A stretch of 55,741 nt of DNA, from assembly GCA_020634625.1 (NCBI GenBank), contig JACKBJ010000021.1, positions 1 to 55,741 on the forward strand, written 5' to 3'. Shown in pieces: positions 16,307-26,000 of the stretch. Under the pieces are notes generated by a model. That model ran no database searches and had not been told where the DNA came from. It saw only the letters and a program-made list of their open reading frames with translations. This stretch comes from Caldilineae bacterium (GTDB lineage Bacteria > Chloroflexota > Anaerolineae > Epilineales > Epilineaceae). Position 1 is the stretch's first letter. Every line of letters begins with the position of its first letter. A program made the translations under genes and the position numbers.

Positions 16307-18040
16307 CTAGAGGACCTGCGTCACCGGCAGTCGGGGCGCCAGCAGCCCGGCCAGATCCGGACCGGCGGCCATGGCGCGCACGGCGGCCAGCAGCTCGGGC
16401 GCCGAGAGCTGGGGTTGGCTGGACCAGAGTCGAGCGGCCAAGGCGGTCGCCAGGGGTGCGGCGAAGGAGGTGCCCGACCAGGCGACCCAGCCGGTGGGCA
16501 CGTCCGCGCCGGTGATCGGGGTCGCGGCAGCGGTGAAGAGCCCGATCGGCGCGTCGTCGGGATCGACGCGCGCGCCCGTCGCCAGCCAGGTTGCCTCGCC
16601 ACCGAAGGCCACCACGCCGTTGCCGAGCACCAGGGCGTCCGCCGCGTTGCTGAAGCTGGCCGGCTGACCCGATCGCCCGGCCGCTCCGACGGCCAGGATG
16701 CGGTCGTCGCGCGCCGGAAGCCGCGGCTCGGGCCTCGCCTGCCCGGGCCGAGCGTCGTTGCCGGCCGAGGCGATGACCAACGCGCCCCCCTGGACCAGCG
16801 CCGCCACCGCGTCCATCAGGGGGCCGCCCAGGAAGCGCTGCAGCGGCGGGACGCCACCCGCGCCGTCGACGCCGGCCGCCGCGCGTCGCGCGGCGGCACG
16901 CAACGGCCGAAAGCCCGTCTCGAGCTCCGGCTCGCTCGGGATGGCGGCCACCAAGGACAGGTTGACGATCAGGCGTTTGCCGACGGCGCCCACGAGGGCG
17001 CGGGTCTGACCGAGCAGCGCGGTCAGGCTCTGCAGCTCGCCGATGCCCTGCGCGGAGAGCACGCGCAGGAGATGGAGCTCGGCGCCGGGCGCCGCGCCAT
17101 GGATCAAGCCGGTGACGAAGAGTCCATGGTCCGGCATGGCGTAGCCCTGGGCCAGACCGTCGGGGTCGCCGGCCTCCCAGCCGGCCACCAGATGCTCCAG
17201 GGCCGCGAAGGCCGGGTCGTCCAACGCGAGCCCGCCGAACTGGACCCTCTGCAGGAGCTCCTGCAAGAAGCCGTGTGGCGGCTGATAGCGCTGCGCGGCG
17301 CCCAGCATCTGGGCGACCTCGGGCCGGCTGTCGAGCACGGCGACCACCACGCCCTCGCCGTCGGCATCGGCCAGGCCGGCCGCTTCGGCCTCGAAGCGGT
17401 AGCTCGGCCGCCAGTCGCTGGGCAGGTCGGGACGTGGCGCGGGTGGGACCCCGGGGCCGGCGCCGACGTGGGCTTCCTGACTTGCTGCCGTGAGCCAGGA
17501 CGGGCATAGCGCGATCAGGCGCAAGCCCTCGAGCAGCGGCTGCGCGTCGAGCCCTTCGCGCAGACGCTCGGTCAAGAGGGCGTTGGCCTGCTCCAGCGAC
17601 CGGTTGACCGCGAGAACCGCCGACCGAGCCCGCTCCGCACCCGCCACCGCGTCGATCGGGTCTCCTGCCAGTCGATACCAGCCGTGCAGGCGCACACCGC
17701 CTTCGTCCGGCACATCCCAGGCCTGCAACGCGGCGACCCGCGACCCTTCGGGCGCGCGGTCCTTGCCGGCCAGCGCCGGCTGCTTCGGAGCCTCGTCGGC
17801 CGGCCAGTCGCCGTGGCTCCGAATCTCGAGACCGTGGAAGCGTGCGGCGTCCGGCAGGCGCTCGCCGAGCTCGCCCCTGAGCAGCAGGCGGTCGAGCAGC
17901 TCGGCGCCGAGACGGCCGATCGTGTCGCGGGCTTCGGTGTCGAGCGCTTCCGATCGCACGCCCGGCAGGCCGAACCGGCAGCACAGCAGGTCGGGGACGC
18001 AGTGGACGACCGGAAGCCCTTGGCTGCGTTGGATGCTCAT
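16307..18040 (-). CDS. Intracellular subtilisin-like serine protease (S8)
   Basis: The 577-residue protein has no signal peptide or membrane helix. A unique N-terminal region of about 225 residues precedes an S8 domain with an intact triad: Asp237 (VVVAVLDSRPE), His305 (MPDHGLFVTGLIHGAAPGAELHLL) and Ser525 (WSGTSFAAPLATALAARL). The oxyanion Asn428 is in SAGNDA. It should be an active cytoplasmic endopeptidase. The ATG overlaps the stop of the CHAT gene (ATGA, 18037-18040), making it the last gene of the sigma/anti-sigma/CHAT/subtilase operon. It may be activated by, or act together with, the CHAT protease, possibly on the anti-sigma factor; that is inference. It converges with the VWA gene. 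Confidence 0.88.
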   Translation of the reverse strand: MSIQRSQGLPVVHCVPDLLCCRFGLPGVRSEALDTEARDTIGRLGAELLDRLLLRGELGERLPDAARFHGLEIRSHGDWPADEAPKQPALAGKDRAPEGSRVAALQAWDVPDEGGVRLHGWYRLAGDPIDAVAGAERARSAVLAVNRSLEQANALLTERLREGLDAQPLLEGLRLIALCPSWLTAASQEAHVGAGPGVPPAPRPDLPSDWRPSYRFEAEAAGLADADGEGVVVAVLDSRPEVAQMLGAAQRYQPPHGFLQELLQRVQFGGLALDDPAFAALEHLVAGWEAGDPDGLAQGYAMPDHGLFVTGLIHGAAPGAELHLLRVLSAQGIGELQSLTALLGQTRALVGAVGKRLIVNLSLVAAIPSEPELETGFRPLRAAARRAAAGVDGAGGVPPLQRFLGGPLMDAVAALVQGGALVIASAGNDARPGQARPEPRLPARDDRILAVGAAGRSGQPASFSNAADALVLGNGVVAFGGEATWLATGARVDPDDAPIGLFTAAATPITGADVPTGWVAWSGTSFAAPLATALAARLWSSQPQLSAPELLAAVRAMAAGPDLAGLLAPRLPVTQVL

Positions 18041-21000
18041 GGGCAGACCCCTTGGATCAGCGCGGACGGCAGGATCGTATCACAGCTTCCTTGGAGCTGG
18101 AACGCGGCCCAGTCGAGCGGGTTGGCGCCCGCGTCGGCCAGGGCCTGCAGCTGGGCGAGGCGTAGCGACTCGCCTGCCGATCGCCCGGCGGAGAGGCCCT
18201 GATACAGCCGTGTCATGAGTCGCAGCGCGGCTGCGTCGCGCACCGGCCAGAGGCTGCCCAGCACCGATGCGGCGCCTGCCTGCAAGCAGGCCTGGCCCAG
18301 GCTGAGGGTCTCGTCGGCGCCGGTGCGCCGGCCCTGGATGGTCTCGCAGCCGCTGAGGATCACCAGCGCGCCTTCGAGATCCAGGCCGGCGAGATCGTGG
18401 CTCGACAGCAACGGGCCATCGGCGAGCCAGAGGTGGGCGAAGGCTGGCCGGTCGGGGCGCGCCGCGGCGTGGGCGGCCAGGTGCACCAGGCCCGCCGCGC
18501 GCATGCCCTCGAGCACGGCCTGGCGCGTCGTCGCGGCTTCCAGTATCGGTGTCAGGCCCAGGATGCCGGCGACGGCGATCGCTTCGGCCGCCGCCCCCGG
18601 CAGTGCGCCGTCATGGCTGTAGGCCGCCACCAGACCCTTGGATCGGGCGACGCCGCGTCCTTGGCAGGTCGACCACCAGGCGAGCGAGGGCGCGACGCCC
18701 AACGCGTGCTGCTCGATCAGGTGTCGCCGTCCATCGTGGAGCGCGGCGAAGGGCAGCCCGTGCAGCGCGCGATGCGGGATGAGGATCAGGCGCTCGACCC
18801 CGTCCAACCAGGACTGCCAGGGTTCGACCAGCGCCGCGTGGAGCTGCGCGAGCAGCGCCTGAAGCGGTGCCGCGACGGCGCCATCCGGCAGCCCCGCCGC
18901 GGACTGGGCCCGCGCATCCTCGACGGCCTCGCGCCAGGCCGCGGCCAGTTCCGTGATGCGGGCCTGGCCCGCCGGGAGGTCGATCAGCTGCCTCCGCTCG
19001 CCGCGTGCCAGGAGCGCGAAGGGGCTGTCGCAGAGCCCGAATGCGACGAGCAGGCTGCCCGCGGGCACGACGGGCGCGCGCCAGGTCTCGCGATCGACGC
19101 TAGACGCGACGCCGTCGCCCGCCCGCCAGTCGGCCAAGGCCAGCGCCTCGCGGGAGCGCTGCAGCTCCAGCTCGAAGGCATCGAGCTGGTCCTCGAGCTC
19201 GCGGGCCGTCACCGCCGAGGTTTCGGGCGCGCCTTGGCCTGGCAGCCAGTCGGGCGCGTGCCGCAGGCCGAACAGATGGGCGTGCCTGCGCTCGAGCGCT
19301 TCGACCCGCGCCCTCGCCGGCGCAGCACGCCGTCGATCGAGGTCGGTCTGGGGATTGCCCATGGGCGCCACCGACCCTGCGATCGACGTCGCCGCGCTTC
19401 CGCTCGCGTTGACGCGTCCCGGCGGCGCGTCCTCGAGCCAGGTCGATCGCGTCCGGGCACCGGCCTTGACCCGCTCCAGCAGCCACCACAGGAGCTCCGG
19501 GTCGCCCGCACGGCGATAGCTGTTCAGCGCATCGGTGATCAGGTCGAGGCGTGGATCCAGCAGATGCTGGCGGAGGGTCGGTGGCAGTCGGTGTCGCTGC
19601 GCCTCCATGGCGTCGATCGCGTTGCGATAGGCCTGCCGCGCCGCGTCGGCCTGACCTTGTGCCTCGCCGATCCGGGCCGAGAGGTGCCAGGCACGCGGCT
19701 GCAGGGCGGCCAGCGCCCTTCCGTCGGTCCGGCCGAGGGCGCGATCGACCGCGAGGGCGGCGCGATCCAGCTGGCCTGCTTCCAGCGCCGCCTCGCCGGC
19801 CACCAGCTCGGCCAGCCGCACCAGGAGCCCGAGCCCTCCGTCACGGAAGCGCTCCGCGGCCGCGGTCGACCAGTCGGTCGCCGCGGCCGCGTCACCGCGG
19901 TGGAGCGCCAGCTCGGCCAGATCGAGGCGCACCATCCCATCCTGAGCGCGAAGGCCGGGCAGCAGCGGGTCGTGGAGGCAGCGCTCGAGGATGGCCTCGG
20001 CTGCCCGATCCGACGCGCGATCCCCCAGGGCCCTGAGGCAGCGGGCGAGGTCCAGGCTGCAGCGCAGGGCCTCCGCGTCGGCGCCCTGCGACCGAAGGAT
20101 CGTCAGGGCTTCGCGGGTCTCCGCGGTCGCGGCATCGGGATCGCCGAGCGCCAGATGGCAGCGCGCCACGCTGGCCAGGACCAGTCCGCGCGGCAGCACC
20201 AGCCCGTCCCGCTCGGCGAGCGCCAGGGCCGCCAGGCAATGGCCCAACGCGCGCCCCGGGTCCCCCATCGCCAGCCGCAGATGGCCAAGGTTGTGTTCCT
20301 GGCGCCGCAGGCTGTCCCGTTGACCGAGCTGGGCGAAGATCGCACGGGCCTGCTCGTGCTCCTCGAGCGCCTCCTCCAGCCGGGCCTGTTCGGTCAGCAT
20401 CAGCGCGCGATTGGCGCGCAGCCAGGCCACGTCGAGCGGGCCCGGACCGGACGGAGAACGGTCGGCCATCGCAATGGCCCGCTCGAAGCAGCGGTCGGCC
20501 AGGTCGATCCGGCCACGCTTCCAGTGTCCGCTCATCACGTTGCGTTCCATGGTGAACGCCAGGCCCACCTCTCCCGCCTGCAAGAGGCGATCCCGGGCCC
20601 GTTCGGCCGTCACGAAGTCGGCCTCGCTGGCCGCGCCGGAGAGGCAGCGCAGGTAGATCCAGCCGATCCGGGTGCGCGCCCAGGCGACCGGGTCGTCGAG
20701 CCGGCTGAAGGCTTCGGCCGCCGCGTCCAGCTCGGCCAGGGCATCGCCCAGCCGGTTGCCCTGGGCTGCATAGGCGTCGCCGCGGGCCATCCGTCCCAGG
20801 GCGGCGAACCAAGGCAGCTCGGCGGCTTCCGCGCCGTCGATCAAGGCCTCGGCCAGATGCAGCGCGCTGGTGGGGTCGATCGTGAGCCGAGCCTTGGATG
20901 CGTCCTTGAGAGCGGTCAACAGCGTGGGCACCGACACCTCGGCCGCTGCCACGGCCTTGCGCGCGAGCCGGCGGGCCTCGTCGCGGTCGGCACCGCAGAC

Positions 21001-21060
21001 TCGCGCCAGCCAGGCCTCCGTCGCCGCGTCGGTCTCGGACGACGCGGAAGGCGGGCTCAA
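18037..21060 (-). CDS. TPR-CHAT caspase-like protease
   Basis: 1007 residues. From about 80 to 530 there are helical TPR-type repeats (for example EEHEQARAIFAQLGQ and LGHCLAALALAERDG), giving a solenoid for partner binding. The C-terminal third is a CHAT peptidase (clan CD, separase/caspase fold), with LILIPHRALHGLPFAALHDG, the catalytic His864 in LVHLAAHAAARPDRP and Cys905 in VILSGCETIQGRRTGADETLSL, followed by GAASVLGSLWPVRDAAALRLM. The dyad is intact. No signal peptide, so cytoplasmic. It overlaps both neighbours by four bases. CHAT proteases such as Csx29 of type III-E CRISPR systems cut partner proteins upon a signal and can control a sigma factor; the operon suggests a similar logic here. 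Confidence 0.9.
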   Translation of the reverse strand: MSPPSASSETDAATEAWLARVCGADRDEARRLARKAVAAAEVSVPTLLTALKDASKARLTIDPTSALHLAEALIDGAEAAELPWFAALGRMARGDAYAAQGNRLGDALAELDAAAEAFSRLDDPVAWARTRIGWIYLRCLSGAASEADFVTAERARDRLLQAGEVGLAFTMERNVMSGHWKRGRIDLADRCFERAIAMADRSPSGPGPLDVAWLRANRALMLTEQARLEEALEEHEQARAIFAQLGQRDSLRRQEHNLGHLRLAMGDPGRALGHCLAALALAERDGLVLPRGLVLASVARCHLALGDPDAATAETREALTILRSQGADAEALRCSLDLARCLRALGDRASDRAAEAILERCLHDPLLPGLRAQDGMVRLDLAELALHRGDAAAATDWSTAAAERFRDGGLGLLVRLAELVAGEAALEAGQLDRAALAVDRALGRTDGRALAALQPRAWHLSARIGEAQGQADAARQAYRNAIDAMEAQRHRLPPTLRQHLLDPRLDLITDALNSYRRAGDPELLWWLLERVKAGARTRSTWLEDAPPGRVNASGSAATSIAGSVAPMGNPQTDLDRRRAAPARARVEALERRHAHLFGLRHAPDWLPGQGAPETSAVTARELEDQLDAFELELQRSREALALADWRAGDGVASSVDRETWRAPVVPAGSLLVAFGLCDSPFALLARGERRQLIDLPAGQARITELAAAWREAVEDARAQSAAGLPDGAVAAPLQALLAQLHAALVEPWQSWLDGVERLILIPHRALHGLPFAALHDGRRHLIEQHALGVAPSLAWWSTCQGRGVARSKGLVAAYSHDGALPGAAAEAIAVAGILGLTPILEAATTRQAVLEGMRAAGLVHLAAHAAARPDRPAFAHLWLADGPLLSSHDLAGLDLEGALVILSGCETIQGRRTGADETLSLGQACLQAGAASVLGSLWPVRDAAALRLMTRLYQGLSAGRSAGESLRLAQLQALADAGANPLDWAAFQLQGSCDTILPSALIQGVCP

Positions 21061-21842
21061 GCCACCGGTCCGATCTCGAGCGGCGGGTCGAGCTCCAGCA
21101 CCAATCCCGGTCCGTCGAAGCGCAAGCGCAGCGCCCCGGCCGGCAGGTCAGGGACCTGGAAGCCGCCGTGGCGGTCCAGCGCCAAGGCGGCCAGCGGCAT
21201 GCCGTTCGCATCCTCGAGCTGCAGGCGTGTGACGCCGAGACCATGCACCCGGCCGCTCAGCCGATAGCGCTCCGGCTCGGCCGCCGGTCGGACGACGCAG
21301 CTGACGATGATGTCGCCAGCGTCGGTGCGGTAGCTGCGGGAGAGCGGACCGGCCTCGCCCCGCGCACGTTGGCCGACCGGCAGCGGACCGGGAGCCTGCG
21401 CCGCGGCCAGGACCCGCCGCAAGCCGGCCAGCGGTCCCCCGTCGTGTGCCGGATGGTGCTGCAGCGGATTGCGCTCCCGGTGGAAGGCGGCCAGCTTGCG
21501 ATCCATGCGGCGCTGGATCTCCAGTGCCTCGGCCTGGAAGGCCGCCAGATCGTCCAGCTCGGCCCGACACACGATGCAGCCGTCGACATGCGCCGCGACC
21601 GCTTCGGCCTCCGCCGGCGCGAGCCGGGCGTCGGACCAGTCGACCAGCGTCTCGGGCGTCGGGCAGCCGGAGTCGCGCAGGGCTGCCATCAGCTCGCGTT
21701 CCTGGGACGCCAGGACCGTCAGCCGTTCACGGCAGGCACCGCAGTCGGCGAGGTGCGCCCGGGTCTCGGCACTGGCGTCCCCGTCGAGCACGGCCAAGAG
21801 CTGTGCATCGGCCAGCTCGGGCGGGCGGTTGCAGGCGCTCAT
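21057..21842 (-). CDS. Soluble anti-sigma factor with two zinc-finger (zf-HC2-like) motifs
   Basis: 261 residues. Two His-Cys zinc-binding motifs of anti-sigma type are visible: RAHLADCGACRERL (about 28-41) and AAHVDGCIVCRAELDDL (about 83-99). A helical, basic segment follows (RRMDRKLAAFHRERN), then a C-terminal beta-sandwich-like domain (YRLSGRVHGLGVTRLQLEDA, GGFQVPDLPAGALRLRFDG) similar in style to carboxypeptidase-regulatory or PEG domains. No membrane helix is present, unlike most ECF anti-sigma factors, so regulation would be cytoplasmic. It begins 79 bases after the sigma gene and overlaps the CHAT gene (ATGA). Likely partner: the sigma factor at 21922-22704. Confidence 0.8.
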   Translation of the reverse strand: MSACNRPPELADAQLLAVLDGDASAETRAHLADCGACRERLTVLASQERELMAALRDSGCPTPETLVDWSDARLAPAEAEAVAAHVDGCIVCRAELDDLAAFQAEALEIQRRMDRKLAAFHRERNPLQHHPAHDGGPLAGLRRVLAAAQAPGPLPVGQRARGEAGPLSRSYRTDAGDIIVSCVVRPAAEPERYRLSGRVHGLGVTRLQLEDANGMPLAALALDRHGGFQVPDLPAGALRLRFDGPGLVLELDPPLEIGPVA

Positions 21843-21921
21843 GCGCGTCCCCCTGTCGTGCGCGGCAGCGCGTCCTGCGACGTCCGGTCGACGACCGGCC
21901 GGCAGCCCCGTGTGCCGCTGC

Positions 21922-22704
21922 TCATGCGAGCGCCTCTCGTCCGGCCGCGCTCAGCGCGTCGTCCTTGCGCAGGCGGACCATCACGCGTTCCAGCGTGCGA
22001 TACAGCTGATCGATCGATGCGAAGAGCTCCGGATGCCGGCGCATGATCTCGCGCGGCGGCCGCTCGTGGGCGAAGCGCTCCAGCAGGACCACCCACTCGG
22101 CGTCGCTCTTGCAGTGACCCCGCAGACCCTGCCAGAGCCGGGCGCGGCCGAGCTGCGCATCCACCGCCAGCCCTGGATCGATGCCCAGGTCCCCGTGCGC
22201 ATCCGCGCCCCGCGTCGGCAGGTCCAGCGCGTCGACCTCGCCCGCATCGCCCTCGATGCCCTCGGGCCATCGCGACCGATGCCGATGCAGCGCCAGCTGT
22301 CGACGCAGATGCTCGCCGACCACGGACCAGGTCACGCGGGTCAGGTAGCGGTTCACGTGGCCCATCGAAGGGAATCGCGCCACCAGATCGGCGCCCGCCT
22401 GACGCTCGAAGAAGCGCATCAGCACCTGGGCCGCCAGGCTGTCCACGGCGTCGTCCAGCGTTTCGTCCGCCTCGGTCAGCAACGTGGTCGACAGGCCCCG
22501 CTGGGCGACATAGGCCAGGATCCACCGGTAGAGCAGGCGCCGATACTGCTCCCAGACCCGATCGCCGAGGCCCGCTTCCGCCCGTGGGTCGGCACACCAG
22601 CGCGCCAGGAGCTCGAACCGGCAGGCGTCGTCGCCGGCGCGCGCCCGCGCTGCCAGCTGATCCAGCGGCAGCGCGGCGATTGCGGCCTCGAAGCTAGCGG
22701 TCAC
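21922..22704 (-). CDS. ECF-like RNA polymerase sigma factor
   Basis: Taken from GTG 22704, giving 260 residues; an in-frame ATG at 22812 has a better ribosome site (GGAG) but lies upstream of the promoter at 22778-22807, so the GTG is preferred. A region-2-like helical domain is seen (RLLYRWILAYVAQRG, DDAVDSLAAQVLMRFFERQ, FPSMGHVNRYLTRVTWSVVGEHLRR). A region-4-like end is also seen (EWVVLLERFAHERPPREIMRRH, SIDQLYRTLERVMVRLRKD). The fit is that of divergent sigma factors often found next to CHAT genes. It is first in the four-gene operon and probably controls that operon and perhaps the divergent metalloprotease. Regulation by the zinc-finger protein is likely. Confidence 0.75.
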   Translation of the reverse strand: MTASFEAAIAALPLDQLAARARAGDDACRFELLARWCADPRAEAGLGDRVWEQYRRLLYRWILAYVAQRGLSTTLLTEADETLDDAVDSLAAQVLMRFFERQAGADLVARFPSMGHVNRYLTRVTWSVVGEHLRRQLALHRHRSRWPEGIEGDAGEVDALDLPTRGADAHGDLGIDPGLAVDAQLGRARLWQGLRGHCKSDAEWVVLLERFAHERPPREIMRRHPELFASIDQLYRTLERVMVRLRKDDALSAAGREALA

Positions 22705-22747
22705 GCTTGCGTCCCATGCGATCGAGCGCGGAGCGCCGGGGCGAAAC

Positions 22748-22767
22748 GCCAGGCTCGCGAGCCTGGC
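22748..22767. promoter_or_regulatory. 20-base perfect palindrome in the sigma operon leader
   Basis: GCCAGGCTCG followed by its exact reverse complement. It lies directly after the predicted transcription start of the sigma operon (about 22771) and 44 bases before the GTG. It may be an operator for a dimeric regulator or an RNA hairpin that controls translation. Confidence 0.6.
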
Positions 22768-22777
22768 CGGGGCGGCA

Positions 22778-22807
22778 AGTATAGGCGGCGGCGAGAGTTG
22801 GGCGCAA
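22778..22807 (-). promoter_or_regulatory. Promoter of the sigma/anti-sigma/CHAT/subtilase operon
   Basis: Minus strand TTGCGC (22807-22802), 18-base spacer, TATACT (22783-22778). This looks like a housekeeping promoter; an additional ECF-type promoter cannot be excluded. Confidence 0.5.
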
Positions 22808-22863
22808 TCCATCGAACTGGCTCCGTTCCTGCGGCGCTGCTGGCGAGCTGTCATGCCCGGCCA

Positions 22864-22938
22864 CAACCAAGTCGCTCGGAACCCGAATTTCGGATCGGCG
22901 GTCGAATCGGGAATTTCGATGCGGCAGCGACTTGGTTG
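22864..22938. promoter_or_regulatory. 13-base inverted repeat enclosing two GAATTTCG boxes
   Basis: CAACCAAGTCGCT at 22864-22876 recurs in exact reverse complement at 22926-22938. Between them GAATTTCG occurs twice in direct orientation (22885-22892, 22911-22918). The block lies between the divergent sigma operon and metalloprotease gene and is a candidate control region for both. Confidence 0.5.
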
Positions 22939-23045
22939 GGCCGACGCTGCGATCCGCCTGGCCGCCGTCTCGGGCTCGGCGACGCGGCAGCCCCTCACCC
23001 GAACTTGCCGGCAACCGTCCGGCCCATCCCGAAGAGGAAAGCACC

Positions 23046-26000
23046 ATGTTCCCGCATCCCCTGTCCCATCGATCCCCTGGCCCGCGCAGCCTTGCGCTGC
23101 TCGCGCTGCTCCTGCTCATCCTTGGCCTCGGCGGCGGCATCAGCCACGCCCAGCCCGGTGCCCCGGCACCGTCGCTGTTCCGTCCGGCGCCCCGCGGCGC
23201 GAGTCGTGACGCGCTGCCAGAGTCCGACGGCGCCAGGGAGTCGCGCCTCGTACAGGTCGATCTCGACCTGGTCGACGTCGATGCCGCCCCGCTTGCCTTG
23301 AGCCTGCCCCTGACGAACGATCGCGTCATTCGGGTCGAGCGCGATCGGGCCGAAGCGGCCGAAGGTGGCCTGGTATGGACCGGACACGCTCCGGGCGCAC
23401 CGATCGGCCAGGTGGTCCTGTCGCGGGTCGGCGAGGCGCTGGTTGGCAACATCGTCCTGTCCGAGGGCGAGCGCTACCACCTGCGGTTCGCCGGCAAGGG
23501 CCTGCACCGGCTGGAGCGGATCGACCAGGCCCGCTATCCGGAGGAAGCACCGCCGCTGCGGCCTTCGGCAGCCGAGCTGGCGCTGGCCGCCACCGAAGGC
23601 GTCGCGCCGGGCAACGATCCCGGCGTCGACCCCGGTGAGGCCGGGATCGACGGTCTCGATGTCGACAGCTGTGGTCAGATCGACGTGCTGGTGGTCTATG
23701 ATGCCGCCGCCCGCATGGCCGCCGGCGGCGCCGACGCGATGCTGGCCGAGATCCACCTGGGCGTGGCCGAGACCAATCAGGCCTATGCCAACAGCGGCAT
23801 CACCCAGCGCGTGTCGTTGGTGCATGCCGCCGAAGCCTCGGTGGCCATCGGGGCATCGGCCAACAGCGCGCTTGCCAACCTGAAGGCCGACGCCGGCGTG
23901 CAGACGCTTCGCAACACCTACGGCGCCGATCTCGTCAGCTACTGGGTGGCGGCGCTGCCGGGCGCCTGCGGCATCGGCTACAAGATGGACACCGTCGCGG
24001 CCTCCTTCGCCGGCTTCGCCTACTCGGTGGTCGATCGGGACTGCGCCACCGGCTACTACTCCTTCGGCCACGAGATGGGCCACAACATGGGCGCCGATCA
24101 CGACTGGTTCGTCAATGCCGGCACCACGCCGAACAGCGGCGCGCACGGCCTGGTCAACGTCGGCGCAAGGTGGCGCACGATCATGGCCTACAACGATCGC
24201 TGCCAAGCGCAGACGCCGGCGGTCAACTGCGCCCGGTTGCCATACTTCTCCAACCCCAACGTCGCCGTCGGCGGCGCCGCCACCGGCGTCGCGGCCGGCA
24301 GCAGCACGGCCTGCAGCGTCGGCAACCTCGGCAACCCGGCCTGCGATGCCGACAACCGCGCCGTGCTCAACGGCTCGGCCTGCACCGTCGCGCGCTTCCG
24401 CGACACCTCGCCCGGCCGCAACGATGTCTGGATGAAGGACACCTGGAGCGACACGGGGCGCGAGCCGGACCCGGCCACGGCCGGCCAGAGCATGTGGCAG
24501 AGCCCCTACATCTGGATTCGCACGGCGGCCGACCCCGGCTTCCTGCACCAGCACGAGCATCAGAATCCGGAGAGTGCCTGGGCCAACCATGTCTTCGTCA
24601 AGCTGCACAACGGCGGCGACGCGGCGGCATCGGGCCGGCTGAAGCTCTACTACGCCAAGGCTAGCACGGGCCTGGCCTGGCCGGGCGACTGGACCGAGTT
24701 CGCCGACCTGCCGACGACCCTGAGCGGAAACTCGACCAGCATCGCCCAGACGGTCTGGAACACGAGCGCGGCCCAGACCGGTCACTTCTGCCTCCTGGCG
24801 CGCTGGGTCTCGAGCGGCGATCCGATGACCGCGGCCGAGACCGCCAACGTCGATCAGAACACGCGTCGCAACAACAACATCGTCTGGCGCAACGTGAACA
24901 TCGTCAACCTGACGGCACCGGACGGCCTGATGCAGCAGGCAAGCTTCATCGTGCGCAACACGGAGCCGGAGCGCGCCAAGCTGAGCCTGGCCTTCCGCTG
25001 GCCGACCGCGAACGGCGCGAACGGAATCCCCTTCATGCGGCAGGGCCGGGTCGCGATCCAGCTCGGCGAGCGACTGCAGCGTGCGCTGGAGAGCGGCGGC
25101 GATCTCACGGGTCTCGAGCCACTGGGCGACGGGCGCTACCTGCTGGTCGACCCGAAGGGCAGCCGCCTCCATGGGCTGGCGTTGGACGCGGGCGAGGAGG
25201 AAGAGGTCTGGCTCACCTTCGAGGCCCAGCCGGAGCTCGTCGCCGCGGAGCCGCGTGCCTTCCACCTGGAGGCCGAGCAGTCGGTGGACGGCGCAGCCGA
25301 GCCGGTGGGCGGCGTCGCGTGGGAGATCACGGTTCGCCCACCGCGCAGTGAGACCGGTCTGGTGCGGGGCATCGTCTACCACGACCGCAATGGCAACGCC
25401 GTGCGCGAGGACGACGAGCCGGGCCTGGCCGAGCGCCAGCTGGTCTTCACCGATGCGCGCGGCGAGCGCACGACGGTGCACTCGGATGCCGGAGGCGCCT
25501 ATGCGCTGCAGCTGGCGCCGGGCAGCTACACGGTCGCGCAGGTGCTTCCTGCCGGCTGGACCCAGACCTCGCCGGCCGAGGCGGAGATGCAGGTCGAGAT
25601 CGGTGGCAGCCAGCGGCTGTGGGAGCTGTCCTTCGGCAGCTGGGAGGCGCGAACGCCGAGCCCCTGCAAGCCGCTCTCGCGCCTGGTCAACCTCTCGACA
25701 CGCGGCCTGGTCGGTCAGGGCGATGGCGCCATGATCGCCGGCTTCATCGTTCGGGATGCGCCAGCGCGCCTGGTTCTTCGCGCCCTGGGGCCGAGCCTTA
25801 GCCGTCAGGGGCTGGGCTCGGCGCTGTCGGACCCGAGCCTGCAGCTCTTCAGCGGCCAGACCCTGCTGGCGGAGAGCGACGACTGGGCCGACGGCGCGAC
25901 GGCCGGCGAGCTGAAGGAAAGCGGCCTGGCTCCGGGTGATGCCCGCGAGCCCGGGTTGGTGGTGACCCTCCAACCGGGCGCCTACACCGCGATCGTCCGC

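Noticed and set aside
22705..22812. ATG 22812 as start of the sigma factor
   Set aside because: It has a good GGAG, but lies upstream of the promoter predicted at 22778-22807, and the extra 36 residues look unlike a sigma N-terminus. Kept only as an alternative.
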